Shown: positions 8,937 to 16,740 of the stretch, one piece after another
How positions within the stretch are numbered: the stretch's first letter is position 1
Layout: the number at the start of each line of letters is the position of its first letter
Translations under genes and position numbers: made by a program
Source: an uncultured Mycoplasmatota bacterium
Lineage (GTDB): Bacteria; Bacillota_I; Bacilli_A; RF39; UBA660
Direction of reading: 5' to 3'
DNA length: 64,000 nt
Assembly (NCBI GenBank): GCA_900548695.1
Contig: URLC01000004.1
Span: forward strand, 1 to 64,000
The notes under the pieces: model-generated
Told to the model about the DNA's origin: nothing
Seen by the model: only the letters and a program-made list of their open reading frames with translations
Database searches by the model: none

Positions 8937-9383
8937 ATGGAATTTATGAAAGAAGCAATAAAAGAAGCAGAAATAGGAATGAACAAACAAGATGGAGGTC
9001 CTTTTGGGGCCGTCATCGTAGATAAAGAGGGTAATATAGTAGCAAAAGGTCACAATCAAGTATTATCGACAAATGATCCAACAGCCCATGCTGAAATAAG
9101 CGCAATCAGAACAGCTTGTCAAAAATTAAACACTAAAGATCTTAGTAACTATATAATTTATAGTACTTGTGAACCTTGTCCCATGTGCTTATCTGCAATT
9201 ATTTGGGCAAATATAAAAACACTTTATTATGGAAGTACTAGGCAAGATGCTGCTAAAATAGGTTTTAAGGATGAAGATATTTATGACTTCTTAGCCGGCA
9301 AAAATGAACTGTTAATAAAAAAAGATATCCAAGACGAAAACTGTAAACATCTATTTGAAAAGTATAATGGCAAAATATATTAG
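8937..9383 (+). CDS. Nucleoside/guanine deaminase (GuaD-like CDA fold)
   Basis: 148-residue zinc-dependent deaminase of the cytidine-deaminase superfamily. The signature His-Ala-Glu is at 51-53 (His51 zinc ligand, Glu53 proton shuttle) and the PCxxC motif gives Cys81 and Cys84. The GPFGAVIVDKEG and NDPTAHAE stretches and the DxxDAAxxGF-like region (RQDAAKIGFKDEDIYDF) match B. subtilis GuaD more than tRNA deaminase TadA, so guanine to xanthine in purine salvage is the likely reaction. TadA is the main alternative, but its typical C-terminus is not seen. Confidence 0.85.
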   Translation: MEFMKEAIKEAEIGMNKQDGGPFGAVIVDKEGNIVAKGHNQVLSTNDPTAHAEISAIRTACQKLNTKDLSNYIIYSTCEPCPMCLSAIIWANIKTLYYGSTRQDAAKIGFKDEDIYDFLAGKNELLIKKDIQDENCKHLFEKYNGKIY

Positions 9384-9394
9384 GAGGCAATATC

Positions 9395-9949
9395 ATGAGT
9401 AGAAAAAGCAGCAAAAAGAAAGTAAATAAAAATCAAAAAGTAAATAAAAACTTAGAACTAAAAAAAGAGCCAATCAATAAAATACTATTAGTAATCTTTT
9501 TAATATTATGTGTTATTGTCTTTGTTCTAGCTACTATTATGATTACAAAAAATGCCGAACATAAACATGATAAATATGATATGAAAGTTCCATTAACTAA
9601 AGAAGAATTAAAGGATGGAGTAAATATAAAAATAAACGTTGATGATGTTAGTAAAAATCAAAGTAAAGAATATCGTGTCAAAGTTACTAATTATCTAGAT
9701 AAAAAAGTAAATGACGAAGTTTTAAAATATCAAATAAAAACTAGCTTACCAGATAAAAAAAGTAAAATTGATATAGAAATTTATAGTAGTGAAAATAATT
9801 ATGAACTACTAGACGGGAAAAAGAAGATAACTAATTTAAGATTACCTAAAGATAAAAAAGTAGAAATTATTTATACGATAAAACTAACCCAACGACAAAA
9901 TCCAACAAAAAACGAATATGTTGATATTCAAATGGTAGAAAATAATTAA
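9395..9949 (+). CDS. Small exported protein with single membrane anchor
   Basis: 184 residues: very Lys-rich cytoplasmic tail (~1-28), membrane segment (~29-50, ILLVIFLILCVIVFVLATIMI), then an outside domain with strand-like text (YRVKVTNYLDKKVNDEVLKYQIK). Same topology and size as the products at 6966 and 32032. It starts 11 bp after the deaminase with an aggagg ribosome site. Unknown function. Confidence 0.65.
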   Translation: MSRKSSKKKVNKNQKVNKNLELKKEPINKILLVIFLILCVIVFVLATIMITKNAEHKHDKYDMKVPLTKEELKDGVNIKINVDDVSKNQSKEYRVKVTNYLDKKVNDEVLKYQIKTSLPDKKSKIDIEIYSSENNYELLDGKKKITNLRLPKDKKVEIIYTIKLTQRQNPTKNEYVDIQMVENN

Positions 9950-9954
9950 AAGTG

Positions 9955-9963
9955 TGATATAAT
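9955..9963 (+). promoter_or_regulatory. Extended -10 promoter of the DUF1292 / coiled-coil pair
   Basis: TGATATAAT at 9955-9963, immediately after the upstream stop codon; no good -35. The DUF1292 start lies 22 bp downstream. Confidence 0.6.
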
Positions 9964-9984
9964 GATAAAGATAGGGAGGACAAT

Positions 9985-10254
9985 ATGGAACAAGTTGATG
10001 ATTTAGGAAAAATAGTAATTGAAAAAGATGGTAAAGAAGTAGAGTATGAAGTATTATTTACTTTTGATAATGATGAATTGAAAAAGGCCTATGTAGGTTA
10101 TACTGATCACAGCATAGCACCAAACGGCCGCAAAAATATTTATGTAAGTGCCTATGATCCAACACTAGGGTTTGATAAATTAGAAGATATTACAAGTCAA
10201 GAAGAATTACAAATGGTGCAAGATGTCTTAAACCAAATAGCAGACAGCGAATAA
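9985..10254 (+). CDS. DUF1292 (YrzB-like) family protein
   Basis: 89-residue acidic cytoplasmic protein. The pattern EYEVLFTFDNDELKKAYVGYTD ... YVSAYDP ... TSQEELQMVQDVLNQI is that of DUF1292, whose B. subtilis member is YrzB; the family has no established function. Here it directly precedes a large coiled-coil gene (18 bp), and a second DUF1292 gene at 47862 precedes another coiled-coil gene in the same way. Confidence 0.85.
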   Translation: MEQVDDLGKIVIEKDGKEVEYEVLFTFDNDELKKAYVGYTDHSIAPNGRKNIYVSAYDPTLGFDKLEDITSQEELQMVQDVLNQIADSE

Positions 10255-10272
10255 AATTAGGTGGTGAGAGAA

Positions 10273-13092
10273 ATGAATATTGAGGAAATGAATAACCAAA
10301 TAAATGAATATGATAAAAAAATAGCTGATTTAAATTCCTTGATTAGTGGTTTAGAAAATATGGATGATGTGGCCGCTGATAATATGGGAACAGCTAATAG
10401 TGACTTAGTTGAACATCGTAATCAGTTAGCAGAAATCACAAGATCAAAAACTGAGCTTCAAGCTAGAATTGCTAGTGAAAATAAAATCACAGAAATAGTT
10501 AATCTTCGTGCTCAACTAAAAAATATAAGTGAAGAAAAGAATAGATTAGCAAAAGAACTGGAAGTTTTAGATGAAAGCTTAGAAACGACTGATAGTAAGT
10601 TATCAAAATTAATGAGTTCATTAACAGAAGAAGAAAAGAAATCTTTAGAACAGTTAAATAAGCAAGAAACCTCTTTAAAAAAGATAGAAAACCAAATTAA
10701 GCCCGAAGCTAGTCACGAGCAATCTACTAGTAGTGAAAATAAAGAAGCAAAAAGCTTACTAAACCCAAACTTTAATCCTAGCAGTCTAACTGTGGATGAA
10801 ATTAAAAAGATGTATAAAAAAGAAATGGTAGAAAATCAAAATGATGAGCAAAAGGTAGTAGAACTAAATAATCGATACAACAAGTTAAAAGAAAAATGGA
10901 AAAATGAAAGAAATAATCCTAACTTTTTAAAGGATTCGGATGGTAAAGTTATTTATTATCCCAACACATCTATTCCTTATCCAAGAGGTCAGAAAACTAA
11001 TGAAACAGCAGAAGATTATAATAAATTTCTAAATGGTGAATTTGCTAAACAACTAGAAAATGGCAACTATTTTAATAAAGAGAAAGGAAAGAATTCAAGT
11101 GTTGAGCCTGAAGATAAAGAAAAAATACCAAGAATCGAAGCAAAACCGGATGCTCCAAGAACAGAAGCAACATCAGATGTTCCAAGAATCGAAGCAAAAC
11201 CGGATGTTCCAAGAATAGAGGAAAAACCAAAGGACCCTCAAAAAGAACAACCAAAGCATAAAAGAACATTAGATAATATTCTTTACAGTTCATTATTAGT
11301 GGATGAAAATAATGAATCATTATATATCAATAAGAAAACTGGTAAGAGATTACAAGCATCAAACGTTCAGGTAAGAAAGTCTTTTAAAAATGAATTACAT
11401 TCTGGAAATTGGTTATATAATGTTACTCACGTTGCCAATAACACATTGAAGTTAGCTATCAATTTTGGAAGAAAAAGTCTTGCTAAATTTAATTTATGGA
11501 GAACTAAGCAAAAAGAAATAGGAACTATTTTAGATGAAAATGTAGCCAATTTATCAAAAGAAGATTGGGAAACAGTTAGAAGTGAATATATTGGTGGTAA
11601 GATAAACGAAAAAGCAAACATCCCATCAGCTTTGAATTATGCAATTGAAAAAAGAGTTAGAAAAGAAGCTCAAGAACAAGTGGGCGATATAAATCAAAAA
11701 ATTGCTGTCAATTATCAAACACTTTTTAGCACTTTCGATGAAATTAACAACATTAATGAAAAATTGAATAGTAATTCATTAACCGAATCAGAAAAAGATT
11801 ATTTAAAAGCTGAAAAACAAGCGTTATTAGCTGGTAAAGGTGAAATGATTAAACAAACTAGAGATTTATATAATTATGGAAATAGCCTACTTTCTAGTGG
11901 CTCTCACGGTTTTAGTGAAGACATCAAAGCCGCAGAAAGTGGCATGAATAAAAAAGGTTTCAGATTTTCGAAAAGATATGATTATGATGAAGTATCTCAA
12001 GAAGTCCAAAAACAACAGGCTATTCTTTCTCAAAAAGAAAGTGACGCTATTGTAGATGGTAATGATGAAATGGCACTAAATGCTTTTGTAAATTTAGAAA
12101 TGTTAAAGAGTAAAGAAACAGCAATAGAAAATAGCATTGCTGGAAAGCGCTCTACGGGAAGAATGTACTATTCACCATTAGTGGAAGAATTAGACTATAG
12201 GGATGATCCATTTATAAGAGATTTATTCTCAACAATAGCAGTAGTAGGAGCAGCAGTTAGCGTTGCCAATGCTGTTCACACACATGTAACTGAAGCAAAT
12301 AAGGTCTTAGATGCAGAACAGGCTAAAGCAACTCAAGTGAATGGAGCCAATGAACAAACAATGAATCAAGTTCATCAGACTGGACAAGACATTGTCAATC
12401 ATAGAGAAATATTCCAAAAAGGAGCAGAATATCAAGCAAAAAGTGATTCTATCAACACTTTAAATATTGGTGAACGCGCTGCCAGTGATCAATCAGTAAA
12501 TGCAGGTTACGGTTGGTCATCAGGACCAGTATATGTTGATGCTGATAATATTGCTCATGCAACAGCAAAGCAAATGTATGATTCGGCTCAGGCACAAATT
12601 CAAGATGTTGCAGGTAAGTATGCGCAAGGTATATTAAGTCAAGCTGAAGTAACACAATCTTTAGCAGATATTGCTAAACAAGCAAACCACACGTTAACAG
12701 AAACTGTTCAAAATGCCTTACCACATTTCCAAACATATATGCAAAATCATCCACAGTTTGATTTAGCAGAAGTAGGAGAGGCTATGAATTACCTAGTTCA
12801 AAATCCTGAGGCTATTTCAAAAATGTATCAAGGAATGACAGATGTAACCAACATGGGTGAAAGTTTAACTGGCTTAACAATGAGTCAAGTAGAAGCATTA
12901 CAAAGTTTACCAAGTGACATGCAAACAACTTTGCTTGGTGCAGCAAGTACAGCTGCTTTGGCATATAATACCGCAAGAACTGCATCAAATGCTTCTAAAA
13001 AGGATTATGGAAACGAAATTACAGACATGGTTAACGAATATATAACAACGAAAGAAGCAGTTGCTGAAGAAACCAACTCTAAAGCAGTTTAA
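10273..13092 (+). CDS. Large coiled-coil protein with a Pro-Glu repeat and one hydrophobic segment
   Basis: 939 residues. The start is ATG 10273, spaced 5 bases from the Shine-Dalgarno aggtggtgag; an in-frame GTG at 10261 lies inside that site. Residues ~1-150 are a strong coiled coil; ~286-321 hold four 9-residue repeats of the type PRIEAKPDV; ~650-672 (IRDLFSTIAVVGAAVSVANAV) is hydrophobic and could insert in a membrane; the rest is mostly helical, with the last 250 residues rich in Gln and Ala. No enzyme motif. Length and layout suggest a structural or surface-tethered protein, but topology is uncertain because there is no signal peptide. Unrecognised family. Confidence 0.75.
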   Translation: MNIEEMNNQINEYDKKIADLNSLISGLENMDDVAADNMGTANSDLVEHRNQLAEITRSKTELQARIASENKITEIVNLRAQLKNISEEKNRLAKELEVLDESLETTDSKLSKLMSSLTEEEKKSLEQLNKQETSLKKIENQIKPEASHEQSTSSENKEAKSLLNPNFNPSSLTVDEIKKMYKKEMVENQNDEQKVVELNNRYNKLKEKWKNERNNPNFLKDSDGKVIYYPNTSIPYPRGQKTNETAEDYNKFLNGEFAKQLENGNYFNKEKGKNSSVEPEDKEKIPRIEAKPDAPRTEATSDVPRIEAKPDVPRIEEKPKDPQKEQPKHKRTLDNILYSSLLVDENNESLYINKKTGKRLQASNVQVRKSFKNELHSGNWLYNVTHVANNTLKLAINFGRKSLAKFNLWRTKQKEIGTILDENVANLSKEDWETVRSEYIGGKINEKANIPSALNYAIEKRVRKEAQEQVGDINQKIAVNYQTLFSTFDEINNINEKLNSNSLTESEKDYLKAEKQALLAGKGEMIKQTRDLYNYGNSLLSSGSHGFSEDIKAAESGMNKKGFRFSKRYDYDEVSQEVQKQQAILSQKESDAIVDGNDEMALNAFVNLEMLKSKETAIENSIAGKRSTGRMYYSPLVEELDYRDDPFIRDLFSTIAVVGAAVSVANAVHTHVTEANKVLDAEQAKATQVNGANEQTMNQVHQTGQDIVNHREIFQKGAEYQAKSDSINTLNIGERAASDQSVNAGYGWSSGPVYVDADNIAHATAKQMYDSAQAQIQDVAGKYAQGILSQAEVTQSLADIAKQANHTLTETVQNALPHFQTYMQNHPQFDLAEVGEAMNYLVQNPEAISKMYQGMTDVTNMGESLTGLTMSQVEALQSLPSDMQTTLLGAASTAALAYNTARTASNASKKDYGNEITDMVNEYITTKEAVAEETNSKAV
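11128..11235 (+). repeat. Four tandem 27-bp coding repeats
   Basis: Four 27-bp units encode PRIEAKPDA, PRTEATSDV, PRIEAKPDV and PRIEEKPKD. Units 1 and 3 are nearly identical at the DNA level, so the array looks recently expanded. It probably forms an extended Pro-rich linker in the coiled-coil protein. Confidence 0.8.
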
Positions 13093-13118
13093 AAGAACAG
13101 ATTTCTGTTCTTTTTTTC
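13093..13118 (+). terminator. Rho-independent terminator
   Basis: Stem aagaacaga / tctgttctt with a 2-nt loop followed by seven T, just after the coiled-coil gene. Confidence 0.85.
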
Positions 13119-13128
13119 TTATGACTTA

Positions 13129-13137
13129 TGTTATAAT
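13129..13137 (+). promoter_or_regulatory. Extended -10 promoter of the MYG1-family gene
   Basis: TGTTATAAT at 13129-13137, between the terminator and the ATG at 13160. Confidence 0.6.
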
Positions 13138-13159
13138 AAAACAAAGAAAAGAGGAACTT

Positions 13160-14062
13160 ATGAAAATAGTAACAAAAATAGAAGAAGCAGATTATATTAC
13201 TCACAGTGGTACAATGCATACCGATGACGTATTTGCCACTGCCTTTTTAGACTTATATAAAAAAGATATTAAATTAATAAGAGTAAAAGAAATAACGGAT
13301 ACTGTAAAAAAAGGAGCCTTAATTTATGATATAGGAAGAGGTGAGTATGACCACCATCAAGAAGATGCCAAAATTCGTGAAAATGGAATTAAATATTCCT
13401 CCTTCGGCCTTTTGTTTAACGAGTTTGGTAGAGAGTATCTAAAAGAACAAGAAATAGAAGAAGTAGAAACAGTTTTTAATACGATGGATAAGGAATTAAT
13501 TGAAGGAATAGATGCTGTTGACAACGGCGTTTTTCCAGAAATTAATGCAATCTACAAGGTAAAAACATTAGATGATATTATAAAGTCTTGTAACCCAAGT
13601 TATGGTAGTAGTCAAAATGAAAATGATCAATTCATCAAAGCTGTTGAGTTAGCTAAAATAATTTTTCAAGAAACTCTTTCAAATATCATTGGTAAAACAA
13701 AAGCTAGAAAAATCATTTTAGAAAAAATAGCCACCACCACTGAACCATATCTAGAACTAGATGAATATATACCATATGAAGAAACCATTCTAAAAAGTGA
13801 AAATGCCAGTCATATTTTATTTGCTTTATATCCTTCTAATCGCGGAGGATATGGTATAAAAACAATCAAAAAGTCTTCAGAAGATAAAACCGATAGATTA
13901 TCATTTCCAGAAGAATGGGCTGGTTTAGAAAAAGAACAATTGGAAAATGTATCTGGAATTAAAGATATTGAATTCTGTCATAGTGGCCGCTTCTTAGTTA
14001 TTTGTAAAACTAAACAAGCTGCTTATAAAGTATTAGATAAAGTATTACATCAAACAGAATAA
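13160..14062 (+). CDS. MYG1 (UPF0160) family DHH-like hydrolase
   Basis: 300 residues. N-terminal motifs THSGTMHTDDVFATA (~13-27) and YDIGRGEYDHHQED (~60-73) are the conserved metal-binding His/Asp clusters of the MYG1/GAMM1 family, related to the DHH phosphoesterases; eukaryotic MYG1 is reported as a 3'-5' RNA exonuclease. The C-terminal region (NRGGYGIKTI ... FPEEWAGL ... FCHSGRFLVI) also matches. Start ATG 13160 has ribosome site gagga; the longer frame from 13061 would overlap the upstream gene and read through a terminator. It is monocistronic between two terminators. The bacterial role is not established; RNA or nucleotide hydrolysis is inferred. Confidence 0.85.
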   Translation: MKIVTKIEEADYITHSGTMHTDDVFATAFLDLYKKDIKLIRVKEITDTVKKGALIYDIGRGEYDHHQEDAKIRENGIKYSSFGLLFNEFGREYLKEQEIEEVETVFNTMDKELIEGIDAVDNGVFPEINAIYKVKTLDDIIKSCNPSYGSSQNENDQFIKAVELAKIIFQETLSNIIGKTKARKIILEKIATTTEPYLELDEYIPYEETILKSENASHILFALYPSNRGGYGIKTIKKSSEDKTDRLSFPEEWAGLEKEQLENVSGIKDIEFCHSGRFLVICKTKQAAYKVLDKVLHQTE

Positions 14063-14096
14063 AAATATAGACACTTATTTGTCTATATTTTTATTT
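14063..14096 (+). terminator. Rho-independent terminator
   Basis: 10-bp stem aaatatagac / gtctatattt with an 8-nt loop followed by a T-rich tract. Confidence 0.8.
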
Positions 14097-14151
14097 CTAC
14101 TTTTATATATAAAAAATTCATGATAAAATAAAATAAAGGTAGTGAGAAAAG

Positions 14152-14685
14152 ATGTTTGAGTTATGTTTTGGAATATTTTGGTGTTTAATTACTTTGTTAT
14201 GTACAATCCCTATTTTTAAATCATCAGAAGGAATTGATTTGTTTATAATTCTATTTATAGGAATATTCTGGGTCGTTGGTATTTTTTTATTAGTAAAAGG
14301 TTTAAAAAAAGTAATAACCAACCATAATACGGAAACACTAGGAGAAGAATGTTACGCAATGATAAGCAATATTTATCCAAATGGAAACAGAGTAAATGGA
14401 GCTCCAGAATTTAATGCTGACTTTTTAGTTTATGTTTCTTCAAAAAATACAATAGAGCAAGTGAGTGAGAGTATTGGTTTTAAGGCTTTTAAATATCAAC
14501 TTAATACCTTCATAAAAGGAAAATATTATAATGGTGATATTAATATAAAGGAAACAATAGATTATAATTCAATCCCCTTAAATATAAGACCTAATTTTGA
14601 TCATTTAATATCAAACAATACTAATCAAATAGCTGAGGACATAATAACGATAAATGGTGTAAAATATAAGAAAATAGATGAATAA
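14152..14685 (+). CDS. Two-pass membrane protein, unknown function
   Basis: 177 residues with two membrane segments at the N-terminus (~4-21 and ~29-48, separated by a short polar loop) and a cytoplasmic or external domain of ~125 residues. The layout recalls DUF3592-type proteins, but I see no decisive motif. Ribosome site ggtagtgag. It stands alone between two terminators, directly upstream of the spoVD-like gene. Confidence 0.6.
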   Translation: MFELCFGIFWCLITLLCTIPIFKSSEGIDLFIILFIGIFWVVGIFLLVKGLKKVITNHNTETLGEECYAMISNIYPNGNRVNGAPEFNADFLVYVSSKNTIEQVSESIGFKAFKYQLNTFIKGKYYNGDINIKETIDYNSIPLNIRPNFDHLISNNTNQIAEDIITINGVKYKKIDE

Positions 14686-14691
14686 ATAAAA

Positions 14692-14720
14692 AAGGACGAA
14701 TAAAAAACGTTCTTTTTTTT
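14692..14720 (+). terminator. Rho-independent terminator (weak stem)
   Basis: Six-bp stem aggacg / cgttct (one G-T pair) with eight T following. Confidence 0.6.
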
Positions 14721-14754
14721 AACCTTTATCATAAAAACTACTAGAGGTGACTTT

Positions 14755-16659
14755 ATGTTTTTAAAAAAGATTGATGAACGAATTAAAATAATATTTTTAA
14801 TTTTATTATTATTATTTATATTTATAATTTTAAGAGTATTTTATGTGCAAATGTTTGACTATAAAAAGCTAAATAAATATGCAAAAGACTTATGGAGTCG
14901 TGATCTACCTTTAGAAGCTGATAGAGGTCTTATTCTAGATAGAAACGGAGTAGTTTTAGCTGATAACTTAACAACAACTTCTTTAGTTTTAATTCCCAAT
15001 CAAATAAAAGATAAAGAAAAAACTACTAAACAATTAGCCGAAATATTAAATGTAAGCTATGAAGATATGAAAAAACATGTTTACAAACAAACTTCCATTG
15101 AAAGAGTTCATCCAGAAGGAAGAAGATTACCATATGACGTTGCTGAAAAAATATCAGCTTTAAATATGAGTGGTGTATATCTAGTAAAAGAAGCCAAACG
15201 ATATTATCCTTATGGCAATATGCTGTCACACAGTTTAGGTTATGTAGGAATAGATAATCAAGGCTTATCAGGATTAGAATTACAATATGATAAATATTTA
15301 ACGGGAAAAAGTGGAGCCATTAAATATTTCTCTGATGCAAAAGGTAATAAATTAAATTTATCTGATGTTTACGTGGAACCACAAGACGGGATGAATCTTT
15401 CGTTAACTGTTGATATAAATATTCAAAAGTCTCTAGAAAGAGAATTAGACAATATAGTTGATATGTTTTCGCCAGACATGGCTCTAGCTATCGTCATGAA
15501 TCCCAATAACGGCGAAATTTTAGGAATGGCATCAAGACCAGATTATAATCCTAATAACTATAAAGACTACTCACAAGAAATATTAAGTAGAAACCTACCA
15601 ATTTGGGCATCATATGAGCCAGGGTCTACTTTTAAAATCATTACTACATCTGCTGCCGTAGAAGAAGGAGTTGTAGATTTAGAAAAAGATCATTTTTATG
15701 ATCCAGGTAGTGTCAATGTAGATGGGGCAACACTTAGATGCTGGAAAGCTGGTGGACATGGTGAACAAACATTTCTTCAAGTGCTACAAAATTCCTGTAA
15801 TCCGGGTTTTGTAAAAATGGGACAATTATTAGGCAAGGAAACGTTATTTAAATATATTGATAAATTTGGTTTTGGAGAAAAAACGGGTATAGATTTAAAC
15901 GGAGAAGGACAAGGTATTATTTTTAATTTAGATAAAGTTGGTAATGTAGAACTAGCAACTACAGCTTTTGGACAAGGAGTAAGTGTAACACCTATACAAC
16001 AAGTAGCAGCAGTATCAGCTGTAGTAAATGGAGGAACATTATATGAGCCATATATTGTAAAAAGTATTTCCGAAAAAGAAACGAATAGTATTATTGAAGA
16101 AACCAAAAAAAAGAAAATTAGACAAGTAATTAGTGAAAAAACTTCTAGAATTATGCGACATGCATTAGAAAGTGTAGTTGCGAAAGGTGGAGGAAAAAGT
16201 GCTTATATCGAAGGTTATAGAATTGGTGGTAAAACTGGAACCGCACAAAAAGTAAAAGATGGCAAATACATGGTCGGAAACTATATCATGTCATTTATGT
16301 CAGTAGTTCCAGCAAACAACCCAGAAGCAGTTCTTTATTTAGCAATCGATAACCCTAAAAACACAGCTTTACTTTCTAGTTATACAACAACCCCAATTGC
16401 TAGACGTATACTTTTAGACATTATTGAAGCCTTAGATATCAAAAAACAAGCAGGAGAAATGGAAAAAGATTTAGAATGGACCGATATACCAACCCATAAA
16501 ATTCCAAATGTCGTAGGAAAAACAGTAGATGAAGCAAAGAAAAAGTTAACTAAGTTTAATATAGAATATTCTGGTAATGGTAAAAAAGTAGTGGAACAAT
16601 CACCCAAAGCAGGTGAAAAATTAGAAGAAGGAGGAACAATACGTCTATTATTAGAATAA
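14755..16659 (+). CDS. spoVD: SpoVD-like class B penicillin-binding protein with PASTA domain
   Basis: 634-residue peptidoglycan transpeptidase. One membrane anchor (~11-32), dimerisation domain, transpeptidase domain with STFK (Ser291), the SxN-position motif in QNSCNPGF, and KTGT (Lys493), then one C-terminal PASTA domain (~577-634). Long stretches (YEPGSTFKIIT, RCWKAGGHGEQTF, QNSCNPGF, GIDLNGEGQGI, ELATTAFGQGVSVTPIQQV) follow B. subtilis SpoVD, which builds the spore cortex. The two redox-active cysteines of SpoVD, 19 residues apart, are kept (Cys329, Cys348). In B. subtilis spoVD follows pbpB directly; here eight genes lie between. If the organism does not sporulate it may serve as a general elongation or division PBP. 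Confidence 0.88.
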   Translation: MFLKKIDERIKIIFLILLLLFIFIILRVFYVQMFDYKKLNKYAKDLWSRDLPLEADRGLILDRNGVVLADNLTTTSLVLIPNQIKDKEKTTKQLAEILNVSYEDMKKHVYKQTSIERVHPEGRRLPYDVAEKISALNMSGVYLVKEAKRYYPYGNMLSHSLGYVGIDNQGLSGLELQYDKYLTGKSGAIKYFSDAKGNKLNLSDVYVEPQDGMNLSLTVDINIQKSLERELDNIVDMFSPDMALAIVMNPNNGEILGMASRPDYNPNNYKDYSQEILSRNLPIWASYEPGSTFKIITTSAAVEEGVVDLEKDHFYDPGSVNVDGATLRCWKAGGHGEQTFLQVLQNSCNPGFVKMGQLLGKETLFKYIDKFGFGEKTGIDLNGEGQGIIFNLDKVGNVELATTAFGQGVSVTPIQQVAAVSAVVNGGTLYEPYIVKSISEKETNSIIEETKKKKIRQVISEKTSRIMRHALESVVAKGGGKSAYIEGYRIGGKTGTAQKVKDGKYMVGNYIMSFMSVVPANNPEAVLYLAIDNPKNTALLSSYTTTPIARRILLDIIEALDIKKQAGEMEKDLEWTDIPTHKIPNVVGKTVDEAKKKLTKFNIEYSGNGKKVVEQSPKAGEKLEEGGTIRLLLE

Positions 16660-16740
16660 ATAATTACTACTAATGAAAAAAAGTACAATAATTAGTATAA
16701 AAGCTAAATAATTTATGATAAACTTATCATGGTGAATGAT

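Noticed and set aside
11128..11235. CRISPR-like direct repeats
   Set aside because: The units are contiguous 27-bp in-frame codons without spacers inside a protein gene; no cas genes.
13061..13159. Longer start for the MYG1-family gene
   Set aside because: It would overlap the previous gene and run through a good terminator and promoter; ATG 13160 has a ribosome site and fits the family.
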